NCBI GenBank assembly: GCA_023634235.1
Contig: JAMKCF010000008.1
Coordinates: 9,504,176 to 9,568,175 of the forward strand
Reading direction: 5' to 3'
Origin: Pisaster brevispinus
Lineage: Eukaryota; Echinodermata; Asteroidea; Forcipulatida; Asteriidae
Length of the DNA: 64,000 bases
Shown: piece by piece, positions 45,101 to 52,400 of the stretch
Layout: each line of letters opens with the position of its first letter
How positions within the stretch are numbered: position 1 is the stretch's first letter
Position numbers and translations under genes: made by a program
Notes under the pieces: model-generated
Told to the model about the DNA's origin: nothing
Databases searched by the model: none
Seen by the model: the letters and a program-made list of their open reading frames with translations, nothing else

Positions 45101-47108
45101 TAAGTACCACTTCCCCAAAGAAATTTCGGATAGATACCACAATGCCTTCCAGCCCGGTATGCAGGCTATGGCACTCAAGGTGTATGGTAAACAGGTAAGT
45201 TAATAGTTACCATAGATAGATACCACAATGCCTTCCAGCCCGGATGCAGGCTATGGCACTCAAGGTGTATGGTAAACTGGTAAGTTAATAGTTACTGTGG
45301 ATAGATACCACAGTGCCTTCCAGCCCGGGATGCAGGCTATGGCACTCAAGGTGTATGGTAAACTGGTAAGTTAATAGTTACTGTGGATAGATACCACAGT
45401 GCCTTCCAGCCCGGGATGCAGGCTATGACACGCAAGGTGTATGGTAAACTGGTAAGTTAATAGTTACTGTGGATAGATACCACAGTGCCTTCCAGCCCGG
45501 GATGCAGGCTATGGCACCCAAGGTGTATGGTAAACAGGTAAGTTAATAGTTACTGTGGATAGATACCACAATGCCTTCCAGCCCGGGATGCAGGCTATGG
45601 CACTCAAGGTGTATGGTAAACTGGTAAGTTAATAGTTACTGTGGATAGATACCACAATGCCTTCCAGCTCGGTATGCAGGCTATGGCACTCGAGGTGTAT
45701 GGTAAACAGGTAATTTAGTAGTTACTGTGGATAGATACCACAGTGCCTTCCAGCCCGGGATGCAGGCTATGGCACCCAAGGTGTATGGTAAACAGGTAAG
45801 TTAATAGTTACTGTGGGTAGATACGACAATGCCTTCCAGCCCGGTATGCAGGCTATGACACTCAAGGTGTATGGTAAACTGGTATGTTTATAGTTACTAT
45901 AGATAGATACCACAATGCCTTCCAGTGTGGTGTTAAGGTTATGGCACTCAAGGTGTATGGTAAACTGTTCAGTCGGTGGTAATTATGCACAGATAATCTA
46001 CCACTACATTTTCTGACTGCATATGCTTGGTTACTTGGTTTAAGTTTAATTTAAAATGTGATCACAAACCTGTAACAGTGGTCATTCTTTGGTTAGCATA
46101 ATCTACTCACTTATTGGCACAAATGATGTTGTTTTGTTTACCAGGGTGCTGTTGCCTTAGTTGGTTGGGATCATCTTGTTATTCTATCATTAGAAGATGG
46201 TCATACAATTGCACATCATTCTCTGCCATGTCAGCCAACTGCACCATTAGTGATTGGAGACTTCAACTCAGATGGTTACAATGATGTTATACTACAGTGT
46301 TCCACAGGGTAAGGCATTGTAAAATGTGGCACCATCCATTAAGTGCATTGCCATATGAGGGAGAAGTGCAAAGCACTAGTATTTAATGGTTACATTAATA
46401 CAAACTGTGTCATCCCTGGCTGATGAACTGAGTGATTGAAGCAAAATATGCAGAGAATGCAGAGCTCTCACAAATGCACTATGGTTCCATTTACGCATCC
46501 AAATTGTGAAATCTTGATACACAGAGGTTTAGATAATTGGCAACAAATTAGCGAAGAAGTAGTGAGGTGAGCAGGTAGATTAGTAGACCTAAGTATTTTG
46601 TAAATTCTGTCAATGCTTGTTCTCGGGCCATTTCGTCAATGGTTGTGCACACCGCGTGCGTTATAGATTTTATATTGAGTACTGTATGTATTGATTGCTT
46701 ATGGCATTATTAGTGCTGCTTAAGCTGGCACATCAACACGCGCATGGCTATGAATGTCAAATGCACTTTAACTTACTGGTCTTAAACAGCTCCAGCTATG
46801 TCTTTATCAGCTGTTTAATACCAGGTAAACATGGTCATGTGACCACCTATCAACCAATGGGACTGTCTAAACTGTCTGAAGTATTTATGAATGTTAATCA
46901 AGTCTGTTTTATTTCTCTTCTTGGTTTCAGAATATTGGGTTTTCGTCTGGAGTTATACTCTGCCTACTGGTCAACAGCCATCATTGGTTTGTGTCTTGTG
47001 GCTGTCGTACTAGGTCTGACCAAATTATGCTCATCTGAACATCACTTTTTTGATGAAGACCCATCGGAGGATCAATGTCCAGTTGAATATAACCACTTTG
47101 CAAGGTGA
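28639..47108 (+). CDS. NERD1-like: NERD1-like FG-GAP repeat membrane protein, complete
   Basis: Eighteen exons join without frame conflict: 28639-28829, 30955-30998, 31563-31768, 32918-33027, 33767-33874, 35153-35237, 35487-35600, 36981-36995 (microexon, optional), 37080-37184, 38164-38278, 38653-38765, 39847-39961, 40505-40630, 41431-41506, 42853-42994, 45054-45194, 46145-46308, 46931-47108. The product is about 715 residues. A hydrophobic segment at 18-31 suggests a signal anchor; a second TM segment spans about 672-689 and leaves a 26-residue acidic tail. Between them lie FG-GAP/VCBS-type strands with calcium-loop motifs DVDNDGTID (429-437) and DFNSDGYND (641-649). From memory, Arabidopsis NERD1 (At3g51050, 698 residues) shares VVVVT.W.VLCF.HNL..LWET, REI.........GLVI.G, PHRW.R..DT.L, GIE...L.TGR.L..L and FN.SIC in the same order. 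NERD1 is a Golgi/endosome-linked protein that interacts genetically with the exocyst; the function in animals is unknown. Family assignment is strong, orthology inferred. Confidence 0.87.
29295..29333 (-). repeat. Left part of an interrupted tRNA-like SINE
   Basis: The sequence 'tgacctttgcaattctagagcagtgtctta' is the minus-strand core of the SINE family; it resumes at 30280 ('ccaactagaccaccgagattgcccgg') after the Harbinger-like insertion. Confidence 0.8.
29334..30276 (+). mobile_element. 943-bp Harbinger-like non-autonomous element, copy 1
   Basis: Inverted ends AGCCCTTTTCGCACG and CGTGTGAAAAGGGCT are bounded by a TTA target duplication (29331-29333 and 30277-30279), as expected for PIF/Harbinger. 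It sits inside a tRNA-like SINE copy: joining the flanks at TTA restores the SINE sequence. Inside, a 57-codon frame begins ATG at 29609 with a basic KKRPAK...KSKKAKKSW stretch; a 26-nt partial duplication near 29738-29763 breaks it relative to copy 2. No transposase is present. Confidence 0.85.
30277..30705. repeat. tRNA-like SINE: right part of interrupted copy plus a full plus-strand copy
   Basis: The interrupted minus copy ends near 30330 and meets a plus-strand stretch starting 'tttttttttcacagaactcatg'. A complete plus unit follows, with A-box side GGTCTAGTTGGTAAGACACTG near 30509 and B-box side GGGTTCGAATCCCACCCGAG near 30556. The 'acagtgctaacacacatcggtgtagggt' block occurs on both sides of the tRNA-like core, giving a dimer-like arrangement. 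Confidence 0.75.
30955..30998 (+). CDS. NERD1-like: NERD1-like exon 2
   Basis: Forty-four nt after acceptor ttctctttcag. It encodes PSALITDVESDELN, the first FG-GAP-like turn (plant protein: PPPIVADLNGDGKKEV). Confidence 0.85.
31563..31768 (+). CDS. NERD1-like: NERD1-like exon 3
   Basis: Encodes ELLIVTKEPNLQLLKT and the strands up to LATGYLEPYQSMLQVRKQ. It contains a potential N-glycosylation site (NAS) that would be lumenal. Donor gttagtat. Confidence 0.86.
32480..32695. repeat. Diverged dispersed repeat with fold-back features
   Basis: The phrases 'gagctgcttgagcagaaaat', 'tctgcttagcaaaaatgagcagga', 'gctgtgctaag' and the end 'ctgtgaaattggct' resemble small repeats with GCCCAATTTCA-type ends seen elsewhere in this window. 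Boundaries are approximate. Confidence 0.45.
32918..33027 (+). CDS. NERD1-like: NERD1-like exon 4
   Basis: Begins VIVVVTADWTVLCFNHNLNL and then LWETKL, the strongest block of similarity to plant NERD1. Donor gtaagaac. Confidence 0.92.
33767..33874 (+). CDS. NERD1-like: NERD1-like exon 5
   Basis: Encodes REISVQVTSHIVKADEGGLV and IIGASLGDRYHREARPL. Matches the REI....GLVIVGG block of the plant protein. Donor gtgagtat. Confidence 0.9.
34422..34729. mobile_element. 308-bp MITE with ~31-bp inverted ends, TA target duplication
   Basis: Left end ACACCCAGTTGAGACAGGCG and right end CGCCTTTCTGAACCGGGTGT are imperfect inverted copies, and both continue into CTAGAGTCG. TA flanks both sides (34420-34421 and 34730-34731). 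TA duplication and size suit a Tc1/mariner-type MITE (inference). Lies in NERD1-like intron 5. Confidence 0.75.
34732..35033. mobile_element. 302-bp MITE (TAGACCTTTC ends), copy 1
   Basis: TAGACCTTTCT at the left and AGAAAGGTCTA at the right, flanked by TTA on both sides (34729-34731 and 35034-35036). A homologous element is at 49010-49284, sharing 'ttgataaa', 'catgattggttgctttgtttccaac' and 'ttttccaaccttggttggcaaaaa'. The left edge abuts the MITE ending at 34729. Confidence 0.8.
35153..35237 (+). CDS. NERD1-like: NERD1-like exon 6: acidic loop
   Basis: Encodes HDHKRPGQPHAHREEEDMDE and then EQDEEVQR, a charged, probably disordered insert between propeller strands. Its plant counterpart is also low complexity. 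Confidence 0.85.
35487..35600 (+). CDS. NERD1-like: NERD1-like exon 7
   Basis: Encodes VVNHFSTFALSGQDGSIRWH and HLPGDFEERTITQE (plant: RHFSVYAFAGKTGLLRW). The G-x-D/T-G-x-x-RW turn is a PQQ/FG-GAP-type strand ending. Phase 0 at both ends. Confidence 0.92.
35735..36172 (+). mobile_element. tRNA-Leu-derived SINE, well preserved
   Basis: The head (about 35738-35826) folds like a class II tRNA: 7-bp acceptor stem TGTCGTG/CGTGACA with G-T pairs, A-box TGGCCAAGCGG, anticodon arm CCGGA-CTCAAGC-TCTGG (anticodon CAA, Leu), long variable arm, B-box GTTCGAGTCC. A body with 'gaacccagtgcactta' and 'ggtccgccccggtgttcctgg' follows, then 'gagcgctatataag' and an (att)n tail. ATATAG flanks both sides (35729-35734; 36173-36178) as target duplication. 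In NERD1-like intron 7. No CCA or free tRNA gene is implied. Confidence 0.88.
35738..35826 (+). promoter_or_regulatory. Internal RNA polymerase III promoter (A and B boxes) of the SINE
   Basis: A-box TGGCCAAGCGG at about 35742 and B-box GTTCGAGTCC at about 35807 match consensus well, so this copy could still be transcribed by Pol III (inference). Confidence 0.6.
36981..36995 (+). CDS. NERD1-like: NERD1-like exon 8: possible 15-nt microexon
   Basis: CATCCAGAGAAAAAG (HPEKK) lies between a good acceptor (ggtttattttag) and a donor (gtacat). It is phase 0 on both sides, so including or skipping it keeps the frame. It falls in a variable region of the family, so similarity neither supports nor excludes it. 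Confidence 0.5.
37080..37184 (+). CDS. NERD1-like: NERD1-like exon 9
   Basis: Encodes ELFSAHHFKLALRKGLSHVG and EQQWNQYTQAILKHL, leading into the PHRW block. Phase 0 at both ends. Confidence 0.9.
38164..38278 (+). CDS. NERD1-like: NERD1-like exon 10: PHRW block
   Basis: Starts PHRWQRGYDTSILLARIMKD, matching PHRWDRREDTLLKLA of plant NERD1. A GT at 38242 is passed over: only the strong donor gtgagtat at 38279 restores the frame with exon 11 (which would otherwise begin with a stop). Confidence 0.9.
38653..38765 (+). CDS. NERD1-like: NERD1-like exon 11
   Basis: Encodes MGLDGEHIAGYHFGGLRPHS and PTEHVKNPNAVVIHMHE; the last part matches PNVVVAHQKEG of the plant protein. Confidence 0.9.
39012..39133 (+). 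repeat. Dispersed repeat, copy 1
   Basis: Shares an ordered set of phrases with 40268-40395: 'ttattctgattggtggagaggagatcacgtgg' type core, 'catgttt', 'gaggag(c)agtgttta' and 'aattgaatcaaaag'. Same orientation, both in neighbouring NERD1-like introns. Class unknown. Confidence 0.6.
39847..39961 (+). CDS. NERD1-like: NERD1-like exon 12: calcium-loop FG-GAP repeat
   Basis: Encodes GIEVLDLATGRPLTRLKLSH, then ATYADVDNDGTIDQVR. DVDNDGTID is a classic FG-GAP/EF-like Ca2+ loop, aligned with ADINGDGVLDHV in the plant protein. Donor gtcagtta, chosen by phase. Confidence 0.93.
40268..40395 (+). repeat. Dispersed repeat, copy 2
   Basis: Partner of 39012-39133; contains 'cacgtggccatgtt' and ends 'gagtcaaaagagggcgc'. 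The first copy is followed at 39390-39530 by further repeat-like sequence not present here. Confidence 0.6.
40505..40630 (+). CDS. NERD1-like: NERD1-like exon 13
   Basis: Encodes SFTDDSTHKDNCMAIVKSGI and PPHTMLFNGSICEAHAY. FNGSIC aligns with FNVSIC in plants and keeps a possible N-glycosylation site. Confidence 0.92.
41431..41506 (+). CDS. NERD1-like: NERD1-like exon 14
   Basis: Encodes GSLFGRITSIKENLQLAIAP and IVVPR; plant counterpart EIATPILIPR. Donor gtaaggca. Confidence 0.9.
41542..41908 (-). mobile_element. C-terminal fragment of a LINE reverse transcriptase
   Basis: One open frame on the minus strand reads RMIRWMCGVSLADRLSSEEL, then RLRWFGHVERKEDVNWVKRC and GRPRKTW, ending at a stop at 41542. 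This is the C-terminal region shared by many animal endonuclease/reverse-transcriptase retrotransposons. The RT core and endonuclease are missing, so the copy is 5'-truncated and dead, but the fragment itself has no frameshift. Lies in NERD1-like intron 14, opposite strand. Confidence 0.88.
42853..42994 (+). CDS. NERD1-like: NERD1-like exon 15
   Basis: Encodes residues with HKSRGRLDSIFLISNGRVTS followed by FGSSGRINWQ, matching DVIFLTNRGEVTSY and WQWQ of the plant protein. Phase 0 end at donor gtgagatg. Confidence 0.92.
43490..44379 (-). mobile_element. 890-bp Harbinger-like element, copy 2, with Myb/SANT-like relic
   Basis: Same element as 29334-30276 but inverted: ends AGCCCTTTTCACACG and CGTGTGAAAAGGGCT, flanked by AAA on each side. 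On the minus strand from about 44020 to 43830 a frame reads YWCYEETIALINIMEKETTQ and later HVWREIADEVA, a pattern of W...EET.ALI.I...VW..IA typical of Myb/SANT-like proteins that accompany Harbinger transposases. The ATG present in copy 1 is changed to ATT here, so the frame lacks its start. No DDE transposase. Confidence 0.82.
45054..45194 (+). CDS. NERD1-like: NERD1-like exon 16, source of the minisatellite
   Basis: Forty-seven codons including VKWNNAITVFKNKYHFPKEI and YHNAFQPGMQAMALKVYGKQ. The last 66 nt plus the first ~20 nt of the following intron are copied about nine more times directly downstream. GTA AGT TAA continues the frame past the donor, so read-through stops at once. Confidence 0.93.
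45129..45967 (+). repeat. 86-bp minisatellite built from an exon-intron junction (~10 units)
   Basis: Unit 1 is the end of NERD1-like exon 16 and the start of its intron. Copies follow at a fixed 86-bp period (first interval 85). Splice-donor-like sites occur at 45195, 45280, 45366, 45452, 45538, 45624, 45710 (gtaatt), 45796 and 45882 (gtatgt). The final copy near 45905-45967 is degraded. Units differ by a few bases (CAG or CTG before the donor; cccggtatg, cccgggatg, ctcggtatg). Confidence 0.95.
46145..46308 (+). CDS. NERD1-like: NERD1-like exon 17: second calcium-loop repeat
   Basis: Encodes GAVALVGWDHLVILSLEDGH, then LPCQPTAPLVIGDFNSDGYN and DVILQCSTG. Matches ELPSQPTHALITDDFSNDGLTD of plant NERD1. 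Donor gtaaggca. Confidence 0.94.
46931..47108 (+). CDS. NERD1-like: NERD1-like exon 18: C-terminal membrane segment and stop
   Basis: Begins ILGFRLELYSAYWSTAIIGL and continues CLVAVVLGLTKLC, a clear TM helix at about 672-689. A 26-residue tail rich in acidic residues ends FAR then TGA. Plant NERD1 has a TM helix at the same place. Confidence 0.93.
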
Positions 47109-47877
47109 CACCTGATAGTGGCAGCAGTTGACAGAACTAAACGCCTGTTGAACGTTTTGTTTAATGGACTGTGTACTTTCTTCAATGCTATGATGTTGAT
47201 ATTAATACTGTACATTAGCCTGGTTGGGTTTTACCTCATTGTGATGTATGAGCGTATGGATGATAAGAATGATATGGCATCCAGACCATAGTGTCACATG
47301 CAGAGCTGTCAACTCTTCCTGATTCTGCAGAAAGTTCCCTGAAAGTAAACCAATCCTTCCATGTTCTGATGAACAAATACAAAAATGTTCCTGATTATGG
47401 AAACTTTTTACCTATTGATGTTGAATGTGATTCTAAATATCTCCATGATTGGTGTACAAAACCTCCCTGATTGCAAGATGCAAATGTTAGCAGCTCTGCA
47501 CATGATGGACATTTCTTACAGAGAGGCATGTGATATGATCTTGTTACTCAAGAACAAAGACTAATGTCATAAGTGTCACATCAAAGACCAAGAGTGGATC
47601 CTGAGCACCAGTTGAAACTATAAGCTGTTGCTGAAACAGCTGGTATGCTAGAAATGGCTTATGGTCTGTACTGAGAATGATGTACTATGCAGAGTTGTGG
47701 CTAGGCAGTAAAGAATATGTTTGTGTTTCAAACATCCAGCCACCGTCATACAGAGCTGAATATATTCGGACCTAGCTCATACAAATGTGGAAATGGAATG
47801 CCCATGTGATATCCTTTACAAGACGACATGAAGTAAACTGTACAGCTATAGCTGTGGTGTTGCCAAACTAAATTCAT

Positions 47878-48052
47878 TTGAGTTCATTAAGCCGTAGGTC
47901 TTGTGCATTGTGTAATGCATGGAAAAGAACCCAGCTACATTTATCACTAAGAGAAGGGGTTTGCCCGATGTTTCTGGCAGTGGCTGCTGAGTGCACCTTG
48001 TCACCTTGTAAAGGCTTATAAGGTGCTACATAAATGGGTCTCATAATTCAAA
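47878..48052 (+). repeat. SINE body fragment, plus orientation
   Basis: 'aagccgtaggtcttgtgcattgtgtaatgc', 'aaaagaacccag', 'agagaaggggtttgcccgatgtttctgg' and 'caccttgtaaaggcttataaggtgctacataaatgggtctcata' follow the order of the body of the SINE at 35735-36172. The tRNA head is missing. Confidence 0.75.
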
Positions 48053-48099
48053 ATCTTCAATAACCTGTCGACAACCTCAAACTGCTCATGATTTTTGTG

Positions 48100-48345
48100 T
48101 GAACTATAAGACCATTTATATAGTACCTTGCAAGGGTTTACAAGTTGATGCAAGAAACAGTGGGGCGAACACTCTATCTTAGTGATAATGGGTTCTTTTA
48201 CGTACATTACACAACACATTGGATCTATGGCTTTATGTCTCATCCGAAGGACAAATCATTTATGGTTAAAGTGTCTTGCTCAAGTACACAAGTGTCATGA
48301 CCAGGACCTGAACCCACACTCTGCCAACACAATAGTGTGAGTTCG
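48100..48345 (-). repeat. SINE copy, minus orientation, with tRNA-like head
   Basis: Read on the minus strand: tRNA-like 3' half with B-box GGTTCAGGTCC, 'caagacactttaaccataaatg', 'cgtaaaagaacccat', 'cgccccactgtttcttg'. It faces the plus-oriented fragment at 47878-48052, so the two form an inverted pair. Confidence 0.75.
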
Positions 48346-48399
48346 GTGCAATTTTTCTGTGTTCAATAAAAATGAATGTATTGTATCACATTGTGAAAA

Positions 48400-48720
48400 G
48401 AGTATAAACCACGAGGGACTGACTGGGTAAATTTTTGTAAACGATTTTGGGTTGAACAAAGAAAAATTTACGAGAGTGGGGTTTAAACCAACGACCTCCA
48501 GTTTAACGTGCTGACACTCTACCAAATAAACTAACTAGCACTATGCTGGCGGTCTCCCTATTGGTCAATATCTTTGTTCGGGGGTGCCAGTCAGAAGCCA
48601 TACAAGCTTAGCTGCAGTGTAGCCAGGGATCACACCCAATTTTACGATACAACCTGGGAAGCGGCAGCCACGGTATCACCTTAAGGGTATGCAACTTTTT
48701 TTTTTCAAATATCAAGTTAT
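48400..48720 (-). repeat. Another tRNA-derived SINE-like repeat
   Basis: On the minus strand the core 'gtttatttggtagagtgtcagcac...ggaggtcgttggtttaaacccc' has A-box and B-box character of a tRNA, ending near 48462. A related unit seems to restart near 48725. Not the same family as the other two SINEs here. Confidence 0.55.
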
Positions 48721-49009
48721 TAACCGCAAGGGAAACTGATGGGTAAATGTTTGTGAAAAGGGGTACCAGTCTGAAATGACCTTCCAGCCACAGCTTGGTT
48801 TGATTCCTTTCAATGGCTTTTCATTCCCAGTTTTGGCATCATCTCTGGGTTTGGCACTGTCGGCCATGTTTGAAGCCCTCTACTGAAAGTTATTTTAAAA
48901 ATTACTGACAAAGCCTTAGCCCTAAGCAGGAGAATTGGTTTAAAAAATGAGAGGACAAACAAAATGGGAGCACCAATGGTCTAAAAGAAGTTTTGGGGAA
49001 AATATGTAA

Positions 49010-49284
49010 TAGACCTTTCCATTGTTGATAAATAAACTGCCCTGGTTGGCTTAGTTGGCCAAATGTTACCAAAACATATGACCAAATTCAACACTTCTGC
49101 ATCCCATGACACATCCCATGATTGGTTGCTTTGTTTCCAACAAATTCAAGACAGATTTTGATTATTTGCGTGACATTGTTACTAACTGTGGCTGTCTGTT
49201 TTTGCTTTGCACTTATGGCTTCCCATAGTTTTTCAACCTTGGTTGGCAAAAACTTGGGTTGTGACGTTGCATTAGAAAGGTCTA
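49010..49284. mobile_element. 275-bp MITE (TAGACCTTTC ends), copy 2
   Basis: TAGACCTTTCC on the left and GAAAGGTCTA on the right; homologous to 34732-35033 along its length. Flanks TAA and TAT are compatible with a 3-bp TWA-type duplication that has since changed. Confidence 0.8.
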
Positions 49285-49490
49285 TATATTGTGTCTTACA
49301 AACAGATATTTATTATTGTAAATGTCTAGTAGAATGTATTTGACAAACTCATGACATGTTATGTATCATTGTACCATCACATGAAGTGTTAGAACCCAAT
49401 TCTAAATTAATAATATGTCAGATATGGATGATGGAAAGGATGATGGACTTCCCATCCATTTGAAGTGCCTCAATTTCTGTGAAAATAAAG

Positions 49491-52400
49491 AATATAGAAG
49501 CAATTGCTGTCTTATTTAAAAATTGATTGGTTTAGTTTGAAATCCAATTTACCGAAGGGGTAGTAGATGGAATGGCTGATTCTTTCCTGACATGAACCCA
49601 ATGCCATTATTAAAGCTATTGCTCAGTGCTGGTTTCAAATTGATAAAATAAGTCTTGCGAAATCTCACTTGAAGTTGGTTGGATTTCCAATCCCCCTGAG
49701 AAATGTTTCTGGTTGAATTGCTTTCTCATCTGAAGAAAGAGGTCACTGAATTGGCCAAATTAAAAAAGCTGCCTGCAAGGCACAGGCACAGACAAATCAT
49801 AGCAAAACATGTAATCGGCAAATCTTAAAGAAGCACTTCCATGAAATTTCAAGGTAGTCATGCTGTTGTGTCTTATATTTCTTGAAACTGATGGACAAAT
49901 ACAGGATTGGTAATATAAAAAATAAAAAAATTAATTAATCACTTTCAATATGAAAGTTCACGGACAGTAATGGTCGTAGCAGTAACAATCCCCTAGTGTA
50001 ATGTTTCCATCTGAAATTCATTCAAAGTTGCATAAATAGATTTAAGAGCCCTCAAATCACCATTTGAATAGCAGCAATCAGACTGAACATGTAATGTAAA
50101 TGATTGTGCACAAAATCCTTCAGAAAACCTCTTTTTGTTCACTGAAACATGATCACTACATTTGATGAAATGTAAACATGTTGGTTGAACCGTGAGTTTA
50201 TTGAAACTGGAAGACAGAAATTAATTTACTCTTCCAAAAACCCAGTGGCACAGTCGTCCTTTGAAGGGCATTTCCCCTCGTTAACAAACATGGACTGTCG
50301 AACCTTGGTGGTTGTTGAACTTTATTCATGTCCCTTGTGTATTGCTAATGTGGTCCTATTTATCATCGGCATTAGCTTCGTTTTAGATTTCTCTCCTCTG
50401 TATGACCATTGAATTGAATACAATAGAAACAATCAAAATTCACTCTTTTACACTTTTTTTTACTCTTGAAAACAGAAGATGACAATCTGAAATATTCCAT
50501 GGTTGATTGTGCTTTACCGTTATTGCACTGAATCCCAGAAGCAGCAGTAAACAAATTTTGACCACTATACGTTAGCTCCATGTATTCTTGTATTATTCAT
50601 AGTCTTTATATACACATCTATCTACTCACAAATTTGTTTTTACCCCCCCCCCTAAAAATAAATAAACAAATAAATAAATTATTAATAATAATAAGTAAAT
50701 AAAGAAAAAAATGGTTTGGGGAGATAGCTTTCATAAAAATCCACAAGTTTCAAGAAACAATTTTAAGCTGCTATGGTTACTTACAATTTGGAGAGAATAA
50801 GACTGTATCCAAAATGGTGGCTGTGGCTACAGCTATCACTGTTGCTCAGGGTGTTGCTATGGACATCCAGTACTTCAGCTCATAATAACACAGTGATCCA
50901 GCCATAGCCGCAGCTGCCAGTTCAGATGCGGCTTTAAGTCATGCCACACAGGCATTTTTGCTATGTACTATACTTGCCAAGATTAGTTGTACAATATTAA
51001 GCAATTGTTTTAGTGTGGCATATTCAATCTAATAGAACATTTGAAAAGGTGGATTGTCTCAGTGTGATTATTGCTGGTATTGGTATTAAATAATGAGGTT
51101 TCAACTGTTTTTATCAGAGCTGATTTACAACCTTTTTCCCTTCTCAGATATTGTACTAAGTTGCCAGTAGCAACATTTTGGTGCTTGATATTAAATTTTG
51201 TGTATTCCATAAACTCAAAGTTTGCTACCTCCCCTTCCCCCTCTTTTTGACTGTGCGGAAAACCTTTTTTTTCTTTTTTCGACCTTCCCTTTAAAAGCAT
51301 TGAGGCAAACTGAACATTCTGGGCGGGCTGATCATCAGAAATCAGTGTTATCAGGGAATTTATGGCACATTATCCACACAGAAACAGATGTTGGAGTTAC
51401 TCAACCGATTGCCAATAAACCTGGGACCTTCTTCGGGCTATCAAGTCATGCAAATAATAGCGCCAGCTGCACTCTGAAAACTGAAATGTTAATATAAGTG
51501 TGATTATCACAATATGTGGTGTTGGGGTCGAGCCAACACTGTGTGGCCCTCCCCATCTGTACTGTTTCCCTCAACTATTATGTTGTTTCATTCAGTTGTT
51601 ATGCAAATATTGCTTGCTGCAAAAGCCCTATGGCAGTTTAACTAACAGCTGACTTGGCTATATTTCTTAGATTGACATTTTATGTTTTTATTTTTAAATT
51701 GTTTGTGTGTGCAGGCTTTCTATGTCTCTCAGATTGAACATGTGTTGAGTCTTTAGATGGCCTATTTCATGAGTTCAATTCATACAGTCAATCGTAAAGT
51801 AAATCCCAAAGGCTTCCATGGTCTTTGTCAAAACTTTTCATATGATCACCAAATTTATTTTGTCCTTCACTCAAATAATTGCCGATACAATGCAAGGGCG
51901 CCCTCTGTGTTCTCAAATGATCTAGGTTCATATGCAGTCATGACAGACACATATTAATGATTACAGCAAAAAATATTGTCATTTTGACAGCTCAGACTGT
52001 ATCATGACTTGTAATAATTGGTTAACTTTCAAATATTGACTATGATGTTACTCATGTTGGACTTTCCATTATCTTTAGAATATATCTGTAAAATCCCCTC
52101 ACAACAACGGCTCACATTTTGTTGCTTATGATGGGTAAATGGTCTTTGGTTTAACGTTTTGAAAAGATTACTTTCTGACAACTTCTACACTATATCAAGC
52201 CATCTTTTTCTGAGAAATCAAAGCACTTGAAAACATTTTGTCCATGGTAAATGGTACTTGAACAAATTTGACATCAAATGACAACCTAAATACAACACGA
52301 GTATGTTTTTATGCCAAGTTGGACCTTTCTTTTCCAAAGGTCTTACTGACATGTAGTGCAACAAACAAGATGAATGCCCCAGTACTGCAGAATGGTAACC

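Larger units (their letters stand above)
47109..49490 (+). other. 3' UTR/flank of the NERD1-like gene
   Basis: Follows the stop codon. Candidate AATAAA hexamers are at 48365-48370 and 49484-49489. The stretch is mostly mobile DNA: SINE fragments at 47878-48345, another tRNA-like repeat at 48400-48720 and a MITE at 49010-49284. Confidence 0.45.

Noticed and set aside
46695..46930. Upstream part of the 137-codon frame that includes the last NERD1-like exon
   Set aside because: Family similarity begins exactly after the acceptor at 46930; the earlier part is intron read-through.
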